A model generated the notes under the pieces. It saw only the letters and a program-made list of their open reading frames with translations, had not been told where the DNA came from and searched no databases. Position numbers and translations under genes: made by a program. From NCBI RefSeq assembly GCF_943733665.1, contig NZ_OX030782.1, forward strand, positions 2,900,501 to 2,964,500: a DNA stretch of 64,000 nt, read 5' to 3'. Position 1 is the first letter of the stretch, and every line of letters begins with the position of its first letter. Shown one piece after another: positions 1 through 8,369 of the stretch. The stretch is from Aquimarina sp. Aq107. GTDB lineage: Bacteria; Bacteroidota; Bacteroidia; Flavobacteriales; Flavobacteriaceae.

Positions 1-314
1 TTCACCATATCCCATAGATTAAAACCAATGTAGATATCTTTTACATCCATGATAATGGGCGCATTGTCTTCTTTGGTTTCTAAAATTTTTACATCATATA
101 CTTTTATGGAAATGTAAGGGAAATTACTAAAAAGAGATAATTCACTTTCGCCAACACTAATAAGACCTTCGTGCTCTTTATTTAGTTTTGCAATTTCTCC
201 TTTAATAATTTCAGATTGATTACTCTGAATATATAACATGAGTCCCCCTATTACCACAATTGGGACTACGATTAATCCTACTAAAATTCGTTTCCAGAAT
301 TTCTTAATTTTCAC
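1..314 (-). CDS. AsmA-family protein, N-terminal part (runs off the left edge)
   Basis: The minus strand reads openly from a GTG at 314 to the window edge, giving about 104 residues. It opens with a basic stretch and one hydrophobic segment (about residues 9-27), followed by the pattern usual for AsmA-like proteins: a predicted periplasmic stretch with ELSLFSNFPYISI and later a VKDIYIGFNLWDM segment. AsmA/TamB-like proteins are inner-membrane-anchored and help build the outer membrane. An in-frame TAA lies 15 bases upstream of the GTG, so the start must be at or just after it. The rest of the gene is outside the window, so domain completeness cannot be judged. Confidence 0.7.
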   Translation of the reverse strand, partial: MKIKKFWKRILVGLIVVPIVVIGGLMLYIQSNQSEIIKGEIAKLNKEHEGLISVGESELSLFSNFPYISIKVYDVKILETKEDNAPIIMDVKDIYIGFNLWDMV

Positions 315-360
315 AGCAGTGGTCTTTTAGGGTTAACAAAAGTCTTTAACGTTAAAAGTA

Positions 361-402
361 ACGAATTCGTATGAAAAAATCTTGTTTCGCATACGAATTC
401 GT
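361..402. repeat. perfect 13-bp inverted repeat in front of the AsmA gene
   Basis: ACGAATTCGTATG at 361-373 is matched by its exact reverse complement at 390-402, with 16 bases between. Each arm also contains the self-complementary ACGAATTCGT. It sits 47 bases upstream of the AsmA-like start and about 108 bases downstream of the DUF2306 stop. No run of T follows on either strand, so an operator or an RNA hairpin is more likely than a simple terminator. Confidence 0.6.
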
Positions 403-509
403 CTTTAATTGAACTGCATTTTATAATACATCTTAAACTCTTAATCAACTATATGTTATATTGTTAATATTTCCCTTAGTTATAAATTAATGATTGTAAG
501 ATCTATAAA

Positions 510-1322
510 TCAAATACGTGGTAACCACATCCCCATAGTTGCAGAAAACGTCCCTATTGCAATACAGCCCGTAAGTAGTACGATAAAAATGGAAAGCATA
601 AATTTCCTTTTAACCGATTTAGATTTTTTTGCTCTAAAGTAAAAGTTTGCAAATAGTACTGGTAAGATATAACTAAAAACATATAGCATATTTAATGCAG
701 GGCCCTGAAAAGACTCCATATCAAAACCAACTGGACCCTGATTAATAGTAAGCCATAACATTAAAAACACTCTAAAAAACCAAACTCCGCTCATAGCTAA
801 GAATAAACGAATTGCCCATTTTCGATGTATCTTTAGTTTTCTAGAAACGGCAAATTTTATGGTGTTATAAGCACATATGATAATAAAAATTCCATTTATA
901 GTAATAAAGATGGATCCTATTAATCCTCCAACAGAACTTCGGATCCAAGCTAAATATAAACCAGCGATACTTATCAAGAAAGCTGCACTAATATAAATGC
1001 GACCGTTTATTCTATGAAACTTCGGAAACTTAGCGCGCACTTTTTTTATAAGTTGCAGAGGTCCACCAATTGTAATTATAGCGGCTAATACTATATGTAA
1101 ACCAAAAAATATATTACCCACAAAATCTTTTTCGACATATCCGTGACCACTTGCTTCGTTCCAACGTTCGAAATCACCTGCAATACCGCTTATACCATAA
1201 AGCCCCATAATATATAAGGCAAATATAAATTGACCAGTTATTACTACAATAAACCAAATGTTTACAGATGTTTTGAGGATTTTTAGAGGTTTCTCTTTTG
1301 AAAGTATTACTGAAGACGACAT
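510..1322 (-). CDS. DUF2306 family membrane protein
   Basis: A 270-residue integral membrane protein with about seven hydrophobic segments. It has the features of the DUF2306 family: a GLHIVLA helix, then the pair of His-Arg motifs FHRINGRIY (about residue 103) and IHRKWAIR (about residue 164) separated by two helices. The function of the family is unknown; the paired histidines have led others to think of haem or quinone binding, but nothing here proves that. The gene starts 86 bases after the end of a Crp/Fnr regulator gene on the same strand, and a perfect 16-bp palindrome lies in that gap, so control by that regulator is plausible. Confidence 0.8.
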   Translation of the reverse strand: MSSSVILSKEKPLKILKTSVNIWFIVVITGQFIFALYIMGLYGISGIAGDFERWNEASGHGYVEKDFVGNIFFGLHIVLAAIITIGGPLQLIKKVRAKFPKFHRINGRIYISAAFLISIAGLYLAWIRSSVGGLIGSIFITINGIFIIICAYNTIKFAVSRKLKIHRKWAIRLFLAMSGVWFFRVFLMLWLTINQGPVGFDMESFQGPALNMLYVFSYILPVLFANFYFRAKKSKSVKRKFMLSIFIVLLTGCIAIGTFSATMGMWLPRI

Positions 1323-1375
1323 ATGATTGATTTTTTGATTGATCTACAAACCTAAAAATCATATAATAGAAACTA

Positions 1376-1391
1376 CTTCACAATTGTGAAG
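1376..1391. promoter_or_regulatory. 16-bp perfect palindrome, likely operator upstream of the DUF2306 gene
   Basis: CTTCACAATTGTGAAG is a perfect palindrome lying 54-69 bases upstream of the DUF2306 start and just beyond the stop of the Crp/Fnr gene. Crp/Fnr proteins bind palindromes of this size, so the neighbouring regulator is the first candidate ligand. Binding is inferred from position and symmetry only. Confidence 0.5.
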
Positions 1392-1407
1392 AAATATAAG
1401 GTAATCC

Positions 1408-1992
1408 CTATTTAACCAACTCATTACGTATGCGGCTTAGACTCCCTGGATTAATTCCTAGATACGAAGCAATATATTTTAGAGGAATGTTTTGAATGAT
1501 TGAAGGATATTCTTTTTGCAATTTTACATACCGTTGCTCCGCAGAAAGTGTAGCATGGTCAATGATTCGTTGTTTATTCTTTTCCAACTGTTGTTGCAAG
1601 ATCTGTACAGTGTATTCCATTTGGGTGATTCCTAGTTTCGCTGTAATATCTACATCATCTCGTTTAATTCGCAATAACTCGCAATCCGTAATACATTGCA
1701 GATTTTCGTTTGAAGGTGTTCGATGCATAAAATGATTATATGAAGTAAAAAAGCGAGGACCATCATTAATATCAGTAATAATTTCTTGACCTAGCTCATT
1801 ACTATAAAAATTCCGCATAAACCCCGAAACAATGAAATTATGATACTGAGGAACTTTTCCGGAGGATTCAATTATCTCCCCTTTTGTAGCAGAAAAAGGT
1901 TTAAAATATTTACGACATAAGTCTTGATCAATTTTTGGGATATCTACGAGCAGTCGTACATAGTTAAAAAATATTTCAAAATTGTCATTCAT
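1408..1992 (-). CDS. Crp/Fnr family transcriptional regulator
   Basis: 194 residues with an N-terminal cyclic-nucleotide-binding-like beta roll (about 25-125, including KGEIIESSGK and FIVSGFMRNFY) and a C-terminal helix-turn-helix (about 150-192, with LKYIASYLGINPGSLSRIRNE). Sequences of this type are common in Bacteroidota, often next to a membrane protein or hydrolase they control. The residues that hold cAMP in true CRP are not obvious, so the ligand is unknown. It lies upstream of the DUF2306 gene in the same direction. A second member of the same family is at 32,775-33,356, next to another membrane protein. Confidence 0.9.
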   Translation of the reverse strand: MNDNFEIFFNYVRLLVDIPKIDQDLCRKYFKPFSATKGEIIESSGKVPQYHNFIVSGFMRNFYSNELGQEIITDINDGPRFFTSYNHFMHRTPSNENLQCITDCELLRIKRDDVDITAKLGITQMEYTVQILQQQLEKNKQRIIDHATLSAEQRYVKLQKEYPSIIQNIPLKYIASYLGINPGSLSRIRNELVK

Positions 1993-2115
1993 ATAACGTT
2001 CGATTTAAAAGATTAATATCAAAAAAATGAATCCTGTCACGGCTTACAAATATTAAATTAATTTAGTTTTTGGCTTTTTCTTATTGACTATAAACAAGTT
2101 GATCCGTAGTACCTA

Positions 2116-3309
2116 TTACTTATCATAAGGTACGAAGTTCTCCCAATACCAAGGCATCCAAGTATCTCCTATCGCAACTTCTAGTAATTCTTTAAAAATA
2201 CTTTCGGCATTGGAACTGTTGGACATGATTATAATTCCTAAATTCTGTGATGGATAAAATACGGTATAATGTTCCCAACCCCGAATATGACCTTCTTTAA
2301 AAACTGCTTTTCCAAATGGTGTTTTGTAGGTGCCAAATCCCAAGGCATAGCTTAATTCGATGTTATTATTTTCTGTAGTTTTTATCAATCGATTTTTACC
2401 AAATTGTTGCTTAGACTCAATTCTTATTTGCGGTTTAAAAAACTCTTCATACGTTTCTTTGCTCATTCCCTTTTGGGCTAACATTGCTTGTATAAACTTA
2501 GTATAATCCTCTGGTGTAGTATCCATACTACCGGCAGCATATTCTTGACTTCTTTTTATTCGTTTTAAGGTTTTTCTTTTCTTGTAGTGACCAACGGCAT
2601 AGTTAGTATCAAATCTTTTTTGCCATAGAAAACTTGTCATATCCATTTTAAATGGCTTAAAAACGTATTCTTGTGCAAGTTCCTCCAAGTTAGTTTTTGT
2701 AATTTGTTCTACCACAAACTGAAGCAATTGAATCCCTTCTCCCGAATAGCTATAAAAAGTTCCTGGCTCTAATTCTATCTCCAACGGGTTTTCCATATCA
2801 ATACCAGATTTTTTGATATATCTCCAGTTCGGAAATCCAGTGGTATGTGATAAACACATTCTTGCGGTTATTTTTTCATATCGTTTATCTGCTTTTAAAT
2901 CTTTGAAACCTTCATAACCATGAGTAAATTCATAAGAATATAAAGGATTATCTAAGTATTCTACTAAAGGTTTGTCTAAATCAATTTTTTCTGCATCCAC
3001 TAATTTCATAACAACAAATGCAAAAAGTGGTTTGCTAAGAGAAGCTGCATAAAAATTATGTGAGATTTTTAGTTCTTGCTTATCTTTCAGGTTTCTTGCA
3101 CCATAGGCTTTCTGGAATAAAACACTGTCTTTAGTAACTATCGTAATTGTAAGTCCATGAACATTTCCAGCATCTTTTAACCGCATAATTTCATTGTCCA
3201 AAACTGAGGTAATGATTGCCGAATTGTCTATTCTATTGATGGATTGAGCATCAATATTAAAACTAACCACTAGAAATAAGAATAAAATGAAATATCGTAT
3301 CCTGCCCAT
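2116..3309 (-). CDS. secreted serine hydrolase, beta-lactamase/penicillin-binding fold
   Basis: 397 residues beginning with a signal peptide that ends in IDAQ near residue 22. The beta-lactamase class C / DD-peptidase fold is shown by the SxxK motif S90-L-S-K93, the second motif Y188-S-G (Tyr and Ser kept, the usual Asn replaced by Gly) and a C-terminal FYPSQNLGIIIMSNS strand. Members hydrolyse beta-lactams, D-amino peptides or esters in the periplasm; the substrate cannot be read from sequence. The third KTG-like motif is not clear. A small DUF6326 membrane protein is encoded 24 bases upstream, so the two are probably co-transcribed. Confidence 0.85.
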   Translation of the reverse strand: MGRIRYFILFLFLVVSFNIDAQSINRIDNSAIITSVLDNEIMRLKDAGNVHGLTITIVTKDSVLFQKAYGARNLKDKQELKISHNFYAASLSKPLFAFVVMKLVDAEKIDLDKPLVEYLDNPLYSYEFTHGYEGFKDLKADKRYEKITARMCLSHTTGFPNWRYIKKSGIDMENPLEIELEPGTFYSYSGEGIQLLQFVVEQITKTNLEELAQEYVFKPFKMDMTSFLWQKRFDTNYAVGHYKKRKTLKRIKRSQEYAAGSMDTTPEDYTKFIQAMLAQKGMSKETYEEFFKPQIRIESKQQFGKNRLIKTTENNNIELSYALGFGTYKTPFGKAVFKEGHIRGWEHYTVFYPSQNLGIIIMSNSSNAESIFKELLEVAIGDTWMPWYWENFVPYDK

Positions 3310-3333
3310 ACTAAATCTATTTTTATTTTTTTG

Positions 3334-3744
3334 CTATATCGTCTCTTCTTTAGGCCATTTCCAAGCATACCAAACTATTAAAGCAGTAAGAATACTTTCT
3401 AAGAATGCTAAAAACACATAAAAACCATACCATCCAGTGTTTGAATTGAACCCGATAAACAACATCATCAGTGTAAATAACATTCCGAATATAATATTCA
3501 GAATACGACTTATTTTTGGTTTTAAAATAATTGAGAGCGCAACCATTACCGATGAAATTGCCAAAATCACCGTCGCTATTAATAATTTGGTGGGACTATC
3601 TAAAATATTTTCACCTGTTAGTAAGCTATCTATCTTACCTGGCGTATAAAGCTCGAAATAATCTCCATATAAATAACAGAATGTTACAGAGGCCCACAAA
3701 GAAGCAAGTTTTATTTTGATATTTACTTTTGGGTTTTCTAACAT
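3334..3744 (-). CDS. DUF6326 family membrane protein
   Basis: 136 residues with four hydrophobic segments. The start of the mature region, LASLWASVTFCYLYGDYFELYTPGK, is the family signature: a first helix ending in an acidic YGDYFEL patch and a short loop. The role of the family is unknown. It is directly upstream of the serine hydrolase at 2,116-3,309 and probably shares its transcript. A second, more distant member occurs at 25,151-25,555. Confidence 0.7.
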   Translation of the reverse strand: MLENPKVNIKIKLASLWASVTFCYLYGDYFELYTPGKIDSLLTGENILDSPTKLLIATVILAISSVMVALSIILKPKISRILNIIFGMLFTLMMLFIGFNSNTGWYGFYVFLAFLESILTALIVWYAWKWPKEETI

Positions 3745-3866
3745 ATCCTTTTGACTTTTAAAATTGAATTATAAGCCTCTTTATTCATAAAGACGCAAAA
3801 TTCCTTAAAATGGTTGCTTGAATTTAAAATTTAATTGGGTTTTCAGTAGTAAGAAGCATATAACAA

Positions 3867-4037
3867 TTACCTATAGTCTTCGCTAAAACCATTTTTTATT
3901 GGCAATAATTCTTCTCTTTTCCCATTTAATGCATAATCAAAAATAGCAGGGCTAAATAAAAACATGTCATTTCAAAGGGTAATGTCTCCTATCCAACCAT
4001 TACCGATATAATCATAAATACGTTGTTGTAGCGCTTT
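3867..4037 (-). pseudogene. possible decayed coding remnant after the membrane protein stop
   Basis: Directly after the TAA of the next gene (4,038-4,040), the same reading frame continues with 21 protein-like codons (QQRIYDYIGNGWIGDITL), one TGA, then 34 more open codons (MFLFSPAIFDYALNGK and PIKNGFSEDYR) to a TAA. Random DNA of this composition would give a stop about every 13-15 codons, so this looks like coding sequence that has lost its start and gained a nonsense codon. I do not recognise the family. It may belong to a different ancestral gene whose front end has been deleted. Confidence 0.35.
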
Positions 4038-4439
4038 TTATTTAGAATTCATATCAAGCCATAGTGAGTACGCTCCAAGAAAAAGTCCTATAGGAACACA
4101 AATTGCGCAAAACCCTGAATATTCATTAAGTTCAATGGATTTAAAAATAAATATAAATAAAATAAAAAAAGAGCATATCATTCCAAAAATAGCAAACCCT
4201 TTGGTTAATATCCCTCCCACTTTCTTATTAAATTCATTATGCATTAAAGTGTTATAAGAGCTTCGATAAATAGTGGAATAAAATAAATAAAGCATATGAT
4301 ATGCAGCATTAAACGAAATAGCACCAAAAATTCGTTCCATCAATTCAATTTCTGGCGAAATAATAATGAAAATCACTCCTAAAATAAGATTTAAATATCC
4401 GAAAATCTTATAATATATTTTTATTCGAATCTTGATCAT
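4038..4439 (-). CDS. small four-helix membrane protein of unknown function
   Basis: 133 residues from the ATG at 4,439; a GTG at 4,457 would add six residues but the ATG is preferred. Four hydrophobic segments are visible (about residues 9-27, 37-54, 79-100 and 107-126), connected by a Lys/Asn-rich loop with YRSSYNTLMHNEF. I do not recognise a family. Its TAA is followed in the same frame by a decayed coding stretch (3,867-4,037), so the protein may once have been longer or the two may be unrelated neighbours. Confidence 0.5.
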   Translation of the reverse strand: MIKIRIKIYYKIFGYLNLILGVIFIIISPEIELMERIFGAISFNAAYHMLYLFYSTIYRSSYNTLMHNEFNKKVGGILTKGFAIFGMICSFFILFIFIFKSIELNEYSGFCAICVPIGLFLGAYSLWLDMNSK

Positions 4440-4560
4440 TCTAAATGTATGTAGCACGGGAATTGCGAATTACATATAATTTTCCTTACTATATTTTAAA
4501 ACTTTTATGATATGAAATCTAGAGTTGCTAACCTTACCTATTAGAGCTGACTGTAAATAT

Positions 4561-4594
4561 AAAAAAGCGACTTTGAGTAAACACCAAAGTCGCT
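4561..4594 (-). terminator. intrinsic terminator after the YCII gene
   Basis: On the minus strand AGCGACTTTG (4,594-4,585) pairs perfectly with CAAAGTCGCT (4,575-4,566) across a 9-base loop and is followed by TTTTTTATATTT. This lies 54 bases beyond the stop of the YCII-domain gene and closes the sigma factor / YCII unit. Confidence 0.85.
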
Positions 4595-4647
4595 ATTATT
4601 TCTATAGACTATTAGAAGTCCTTTTTCATCTACTTTCTTTATTGGAT

Positions 4648-5007
4648 TTATTCATTGATTCCATCAATTTTCATAATTGGACGAACTTCCACTCTCCATT
4701 TTCCGTCCTCAAATCTTGGATCAGATTTTGCAATTTCAATTGCTTCTTTTAAGTCTTTTGCCAACATGTGGTAATATCCCGAAATGACTTCTTTTGTTTC
4801 GTTAAATGGACCATCTGTAAAACTTCCATTTTCATAAGATAGAATACTGCCCTGCATTTCTAAAGGTTGGGCAGATTTCATTTTTCCTTCGTCGACCATT
4901 TTTTTTATAAATCCTCCAACTTTTTGAACATGTTCTTGTTGTTGCTCTGGCGAAAGATTCACCACCGGATTTCCTTCGCTTCTAATAAATAACATAAATT
5001 CTTTCAT
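4648..5007 (-). CDS. YCII-related (DGPF) domain protein
   Basis: 119 residues of the YCII/DGPF fold, recognised by FMLFIRSEG at the front and TDGPFNETKEVISGYY in the middle, with the usual C-terminal VEVRPIMKI strand. The fold is a ferredoxin-like dimer; a catalytic role is suspected in some members but not established. DGPF genes are the regular neighbours of ECF42-type sigma factors, which is what lies 53 bases upstream here, so the protein probably works with or is controlled by that sigma factor. Because the sigma gene is frameshifted, this gene may now be poorly expressed. Confidence 0.9.
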   Translation of the reverse strand: MKEFMLFIRSEGNPVVNLSPEQQQEHVQKVGGFIKKMVDEGKMKSAQPLEMQGSILSYENGSFTDGPFNETKEVISGYYHMLAKDLKEAIEIAKSDPRFEDGKWRVEVRPIMKIDGINE

Positions 5008-5060
5008 AATTTCATTCTTTAAATTAATAGATTATTATACTCTTAAAACAATCCAGTTTG

Positions 5061-6324
5061 TCAAATAGGGACAACATCTATTAATTTTTTTCGAAGTAAT
5101 TTTAAATCTCGCTCATTTTCAGCCAACGATATAGCCTTTTCATAGTTCTTTTTTGCTTTTTCTAAATTGTTTTCTAATTTATAAAACTCCGCCAAAGTTG
5201 AGAAGAAAAGGTGACTGTTGTCAATTTTTGACTTTTTTACGAATTTTTCTAATTCCAATATGGCAAATCTATTTCCTTTTACTTTAGAAAGAGGAACACT
5301 TCTATTAAGCCTTATAATTGGTGTGTCTTCTAATTCGAGAAGACTATCGTAAAGAGATAAGATTTCTTTCCAATCTGTTTTTTCAAAACTTGTTGCTATG
5401 CAATAATTTGCAGAAATAGTTGCCAAAATTAAATATTTGGAGACTTGTTCACCTTTGGTAGCTTTATTTAAATTCTGAATGCCTTTATTAATTAATTGTT
5501 GATTCCAGTTTTCACGATTTTGTTTATCCATTTCTATAATGGAATTGGTAGAGTTCATTCTTGATTCAAATCGAGAAGCATTGAAATACATAAGCGCCAA
5601 AAGAGAGTAACAATCCGCTTTTTGTTTAATTACTTTACTTTCAACTAAAATTTCTGTTAATCGAATTGCCTCAAGACATAAATCGTATCGAATCAACTCA
5701 TTTTTTTGTGTAGGACTATAGCCCTCATTAAAAAGTAAAAAAATAGTTTTTAAAACAATTGGAAGGTTTTTATTAATGTCCTTTAGAAGTTCAAAACTAA
5801 TGTTATTCGTTCTCAATTGCTTTCTACCTCTTACCAATCGCTTATTTATAGTTTCTGTTGAAGTGAAAAAAGAATTGGCTATTTCCGAAATACTAAAGCC
5901 ACAGAGGATTTTTAAAATCAGACAAATTTGTGAGCTTTCTGATATTTGGGGATTACAGCAAACAAACATCATTTTTAATTGCTCATCAGAAATGAGTTCT
6001 TCTGAAATTAGCAAATTTTCCAATTCATCAGAATTTTGTTCAATTGATCGATTTTTAAACTCTGACAGATATTTTTTTTCGCTTTAGAACGTTAATTGTC
6101 AAATTTTTAGCGGTTGTATACAACCAAGCTTGTGGGTTATTTGGTATTCCGTTGTGTTGCCAATTATCAACAGCTTTCAATAAAGTTTCTTGTACAATGT
6201 CTTCTGCTGTTTGAACATTCCCTGCTCCTATGTACTTGGTGATGACAGAAACCATTTTCCCATACTCATTTCTAAAAAAATGTTCAGTTAATTCTCGACT
6301 ATGTTTCTCATTAGTTATAGCCAT
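5061..6324 (-). pseudogene. ECF42-type RNA polymerase sigma factor, broken by a frameshift in A8
   Basis: The first 84 codons from ATG 6,324 give a sigma region 2 (MVSVITKYIGAGNVQTAEDI, then PQAWLYTTAKNLTINVLKRKK), and the rest down to 5,061 gives region 4 (CGFSISEIANSFFTSTETINKRL) and a long TPR-like C-terminal extension of about 200 residues. The two halves are out of frame by one base at a run of eight A (minus strand; 6,072-6,079). With seven A the product is about 420 residues, the usual length of ECF42 factors. As read, translation stops nine bases-of-codons later. It is either a true null, a site of transcriptional slippage that restores the frame in some transcripts, or a sequencing error. 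The DGPF partner follows at 4,648. Confidence 0.85.
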
Positions 6325-6410
6325 GTTTTAACTTACTATAAACGTCCGTTGTATGTAACATCTGATTCCTAAAGTTAGTATTTGTAATAAATATATTGTT
6401 TTAATCAGTT

Positions 6411-7313
6411 TTATAACCATTCTGCTTCAATTCCCATTTTATTGAATTCATCGATTACATTTTCCTTTGCATAACACAACACCACCTTCTTTAAGTTCGG
6501 AAACTGTTTTACATCTTTAGTGTTTTCTATATCCCAATAATCTTCCCAACCTTCTCCAAATCTTAAAAGTTGCATATAAATATTATTCCCACCGTTTTGA
6601 TATATTTCGGTTACCTCATTTGCCATTCTTTTAGGTATAGGTAATTTTTTAAAGTAATTTGTTACTTCCGATATAGGTTCGTAACCTTCTTTTTCAAGGT
6701 CAATCTCTCTCTTAGTATACCATATCACAAATTCAAATAAGTCAAACTTGGGTTTAAGAAGGTCTTTATTATACATTAATTCTTGGATAATGGATAACTT
6801 AAACCCAAAATCCGAAAACTCAATCACTTCTTCATCTAATTCCTTTATTATATACTTTTCTTTAGATATTTCTGTAATTGTAGAACCTTTAAAAGCACTT
6901 ATTTCAATAGCCTCAATATTATTATCTACAGTGTCAAACCAAACACTAATATTATTTAGCACTAAAGCCCCAGATGAATCTCCATCAAAAAGCTTGATTC
7001 TTTCATTTTTATTGTTTTTATAGTAGGTTATAACTTCTTCTTCTTCAAAATAAAATCTCCCTTTAAAAATCTGCTTAGAACTAAAATCAAAATCCTCATC
7101 TTTTAATTCTATTACCAAACTCTCTACAACTTTATCATTTTTTGAATAAGCAAGGATTCCTAAATCATCCCAAGTGTAGATCGTATTGTGTTTCTTCTTT
7201 TTTTTTCTTCGGGAACCTGATAATAATTTATCTAAAACCTCAATTTCAATTGGAAAAGATATAGAAGTATGATTAATGCTGAAATTACTTTTAGATAATC
7301 GTAATATAATCAT
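6411..7313 (-). CDS. DUF6892/DUF7738-like cytosolic protein
   Basis: 300 residues without signal peptide or membrane segment. The N-terminal half carries a basic run (SRRKKKKKH) followed by TIYTWDDLGILAY, and the C-terminal half FGFKLSIIQELMYNKDLLKP, EVTEIYQNGGNNIYMQL and a last FPNLKKVVL / MGIEAEWL block. This arrangement matches proteins I recall as DUF7738 plus DUF6892, found singly or next to polymorphic toxins, where an immunity role is suspected. No toxin gene is adjacent here. The domain names are from memory and should be treated as likely rather than certain. Confidence 0.6.
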   Translation of the reverse strand: MIILRLSKSNFSINHTSISFPIEIEVLDKLLSGSRRKKKKKHNTIYTWDDLGILAYSKNDKVVESLVIELKDEDFDFSSKQIFKGRFYFEEEEVITYYKNNKNERIKLFDGDSSGALVLNNISVWFDTVDNNIEAIEISAFKGSTITEISKEKYIIKELDEEVIEFSDFGFKLSIIQELMYNKDLLKPKFDLFEFVIWYTKREIDLEKEGYEPISEVTNYFKKLPIPKRMANEVTEIYQNGGNNIYMQLLRFGEGWEDYWDIENTKDVKQFPNLKKVVLCYAKENVIDEFNKMGIEAEWL

Positions 7314-7504
7314 ATTAATTTGGTTAATTAGCTACAGTGCCTTTTATATTATTTTGTTTCATGCTTATAATAAGTAAATGGAAAATATGAGAAGACTTTT
7401 ATAAATAGCCTCTAATAAGTAATAAATTATGAACGACATTGGTAAATCGTTTTATTTTGTGAGTACTATTTTTTCCATTTCATAGTTTTCTATGATTTGT
7501 TCTT

Positions 7505-7951
7505 CTATTTTTCTTGGCTAAAAAGGTTTTTCTGTTGTATAACATCGACTCTTTCGATTTTACCATCTTTATTAAAAGTAAAAATTTCTACAACAGAACT
7601 TCCATCTTTTTTCTTGGGTGTAAGCCAAACTTTGTCATGCATGATAAGCCTATTATCAATTTCTGCCAAGTGTTGTATTTCATTTCGAACTTCTGGATGA
7701 TTTTTTAGATGTTCTGCACGATTCTTATATAACGCTTCAATTCCATCAACTCTCAGCACAAAATTGCCATCTTCGCCATACATGTATACCTTTACATTTT
7801 TACTAAAATTATCAACGTACATTTTGGCATCTTTTTGATTTACAGCCTTTACAATACTTCTAGCTCTATCTGATTTAGTTATCTCTTGAGCCTTTGACAG
7901 TATAGGAAGCAACATTATTATAACCAATACAAAAAAAATATTCTTTTTCAT
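7505..7951 (-). CDS. secreted SnoaL/NTF2-like protein
   Basis: 148 residues from ATG 7,951, chosen because it begins a clean signal peptide (MKKNIFFVLVIIMLLP..SKAQ) and a TAnnTTTG promoter element lies only 15 bases upstream; a longer reading to 8,017 would bury that signal. The mature part has the cone-shaped NTF2-like layout: helix DRARSIVKAVNQKDAKMYVDNF, strand VKVYMYG, helix EALYKNRAEHLKNHP and two final strands ending FNKDGKIERVDVIQQ. Members bind or isomerise small molecules; here the periplasmic location suggests a non-classical role. No clear operon partner. Confidence 0.75.
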   Translation of the reverse strand: MKKNIFFVLVIIMLLPILSKAQEITKSDRARSIVKAVNQKDAKMYVDNFSKNVKVYMYGEDGNFVLRVDGIEALYKNRAEHLKNHPEVRNEIQHLAEIDNRLIMHDKVWLTPKKKDGSSVVEIFTFNKDGKIERVDVIQQKNLFSQEK

Positions 7952-7965
7952 TTTATCTATTCTTT

Positions 7966-7973
7966 CAAAATTA
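7966..7973 (-). promoter_or_regulatory. Bacteroidota -7 promoter element (TAATTTTG)
   Basis: The minus strand reads TAATTTTG, an exact match to the Bacteroidota -7 consensus TAnnTTTG, 15 bases before ATG 7,951. I do not see a well-placed -33 TTG. Transcription would begin within about 10 bases of the start codon and supports that start. Confidence 0.45.
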
Positions 7974-8065
7974 GTGGCAACCTCTGGTATAAGAAATGTA
8001 AAACAGACGATAAGCACTTCTGTTTAGATTGGATACTTAGCTAAATATAGATATTTTACTTTTAT

Positions 8066-8136
8066 CTTTTTTATTGAAAATGCTAAATTTCATATTTAAC
8101 GACTTTGCTAATATTCACAGATCTTTTGATTAGAAC
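8066..8136. repeat. intergenic repeat block, copy 1
   Basis: A TTTTTTATTGAAAATG-type stretch followed by CAGATCTTTTGATTAGAAC. The same two parts recur in the same order at 9,125-9,176, the last 15 bases of the core (CAGATCTTTTGATTA) being identical. Both copies lie between unrelated minus-strand genes. Confidence 0.5.
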
Positions 8137-8369
8137 AATTATCCTGTACTATTATACACTGTTAACTGTCCTTTCTTATTTCTTAGTTTTTTTTGATAGA
8201 CCAACTTTATAATACTCAATTTTTTACTGTATTTTAAATAAAATTTAACTGAAGTGCCAAAAGTTCAAAGTTATTATCAAAGTGAAATATTTTGTCTTTT
8301 TTATGCATTTTTGGGTAACCTTAAGTAACAGTTTGGTTCAACGTTTTTTATTTTGAAATGATAGTGAGT

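Larger units (their letters stand above)
7952..8369. other. 418-base gap with one promoter element and one copy of a repeated block
   Basis: No reading frame of interest is present. The gap holds the promoter element at 7,966-7,973 for the SnoaL-like gene and a block (8,066-8,136) that recurs in the next gap. The remainder is very AT-rich with short homopolymers and shows nothing else I can support. Confidence 0.5.

Noticed and set aside
3437..3719. Plus-strand frames opposite the DUF6326 gene
   Set aside because: They are antisense to a recognised gene, have no homology I recognise and no promoter-like element.
6055..6324. An independent 89-residue sigma-like protein
   Set aside because: Its last residues are produced by the frameshift; region 4 follows in the next frame, so it is half of one sigma factor.
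7952..8017. Longer N-terminus for the SnoaL-like protein, starting at 8,017
   Set aside because: It places 22 unlikely residues before a clean signal peptide and runs through a consensus promoter element.
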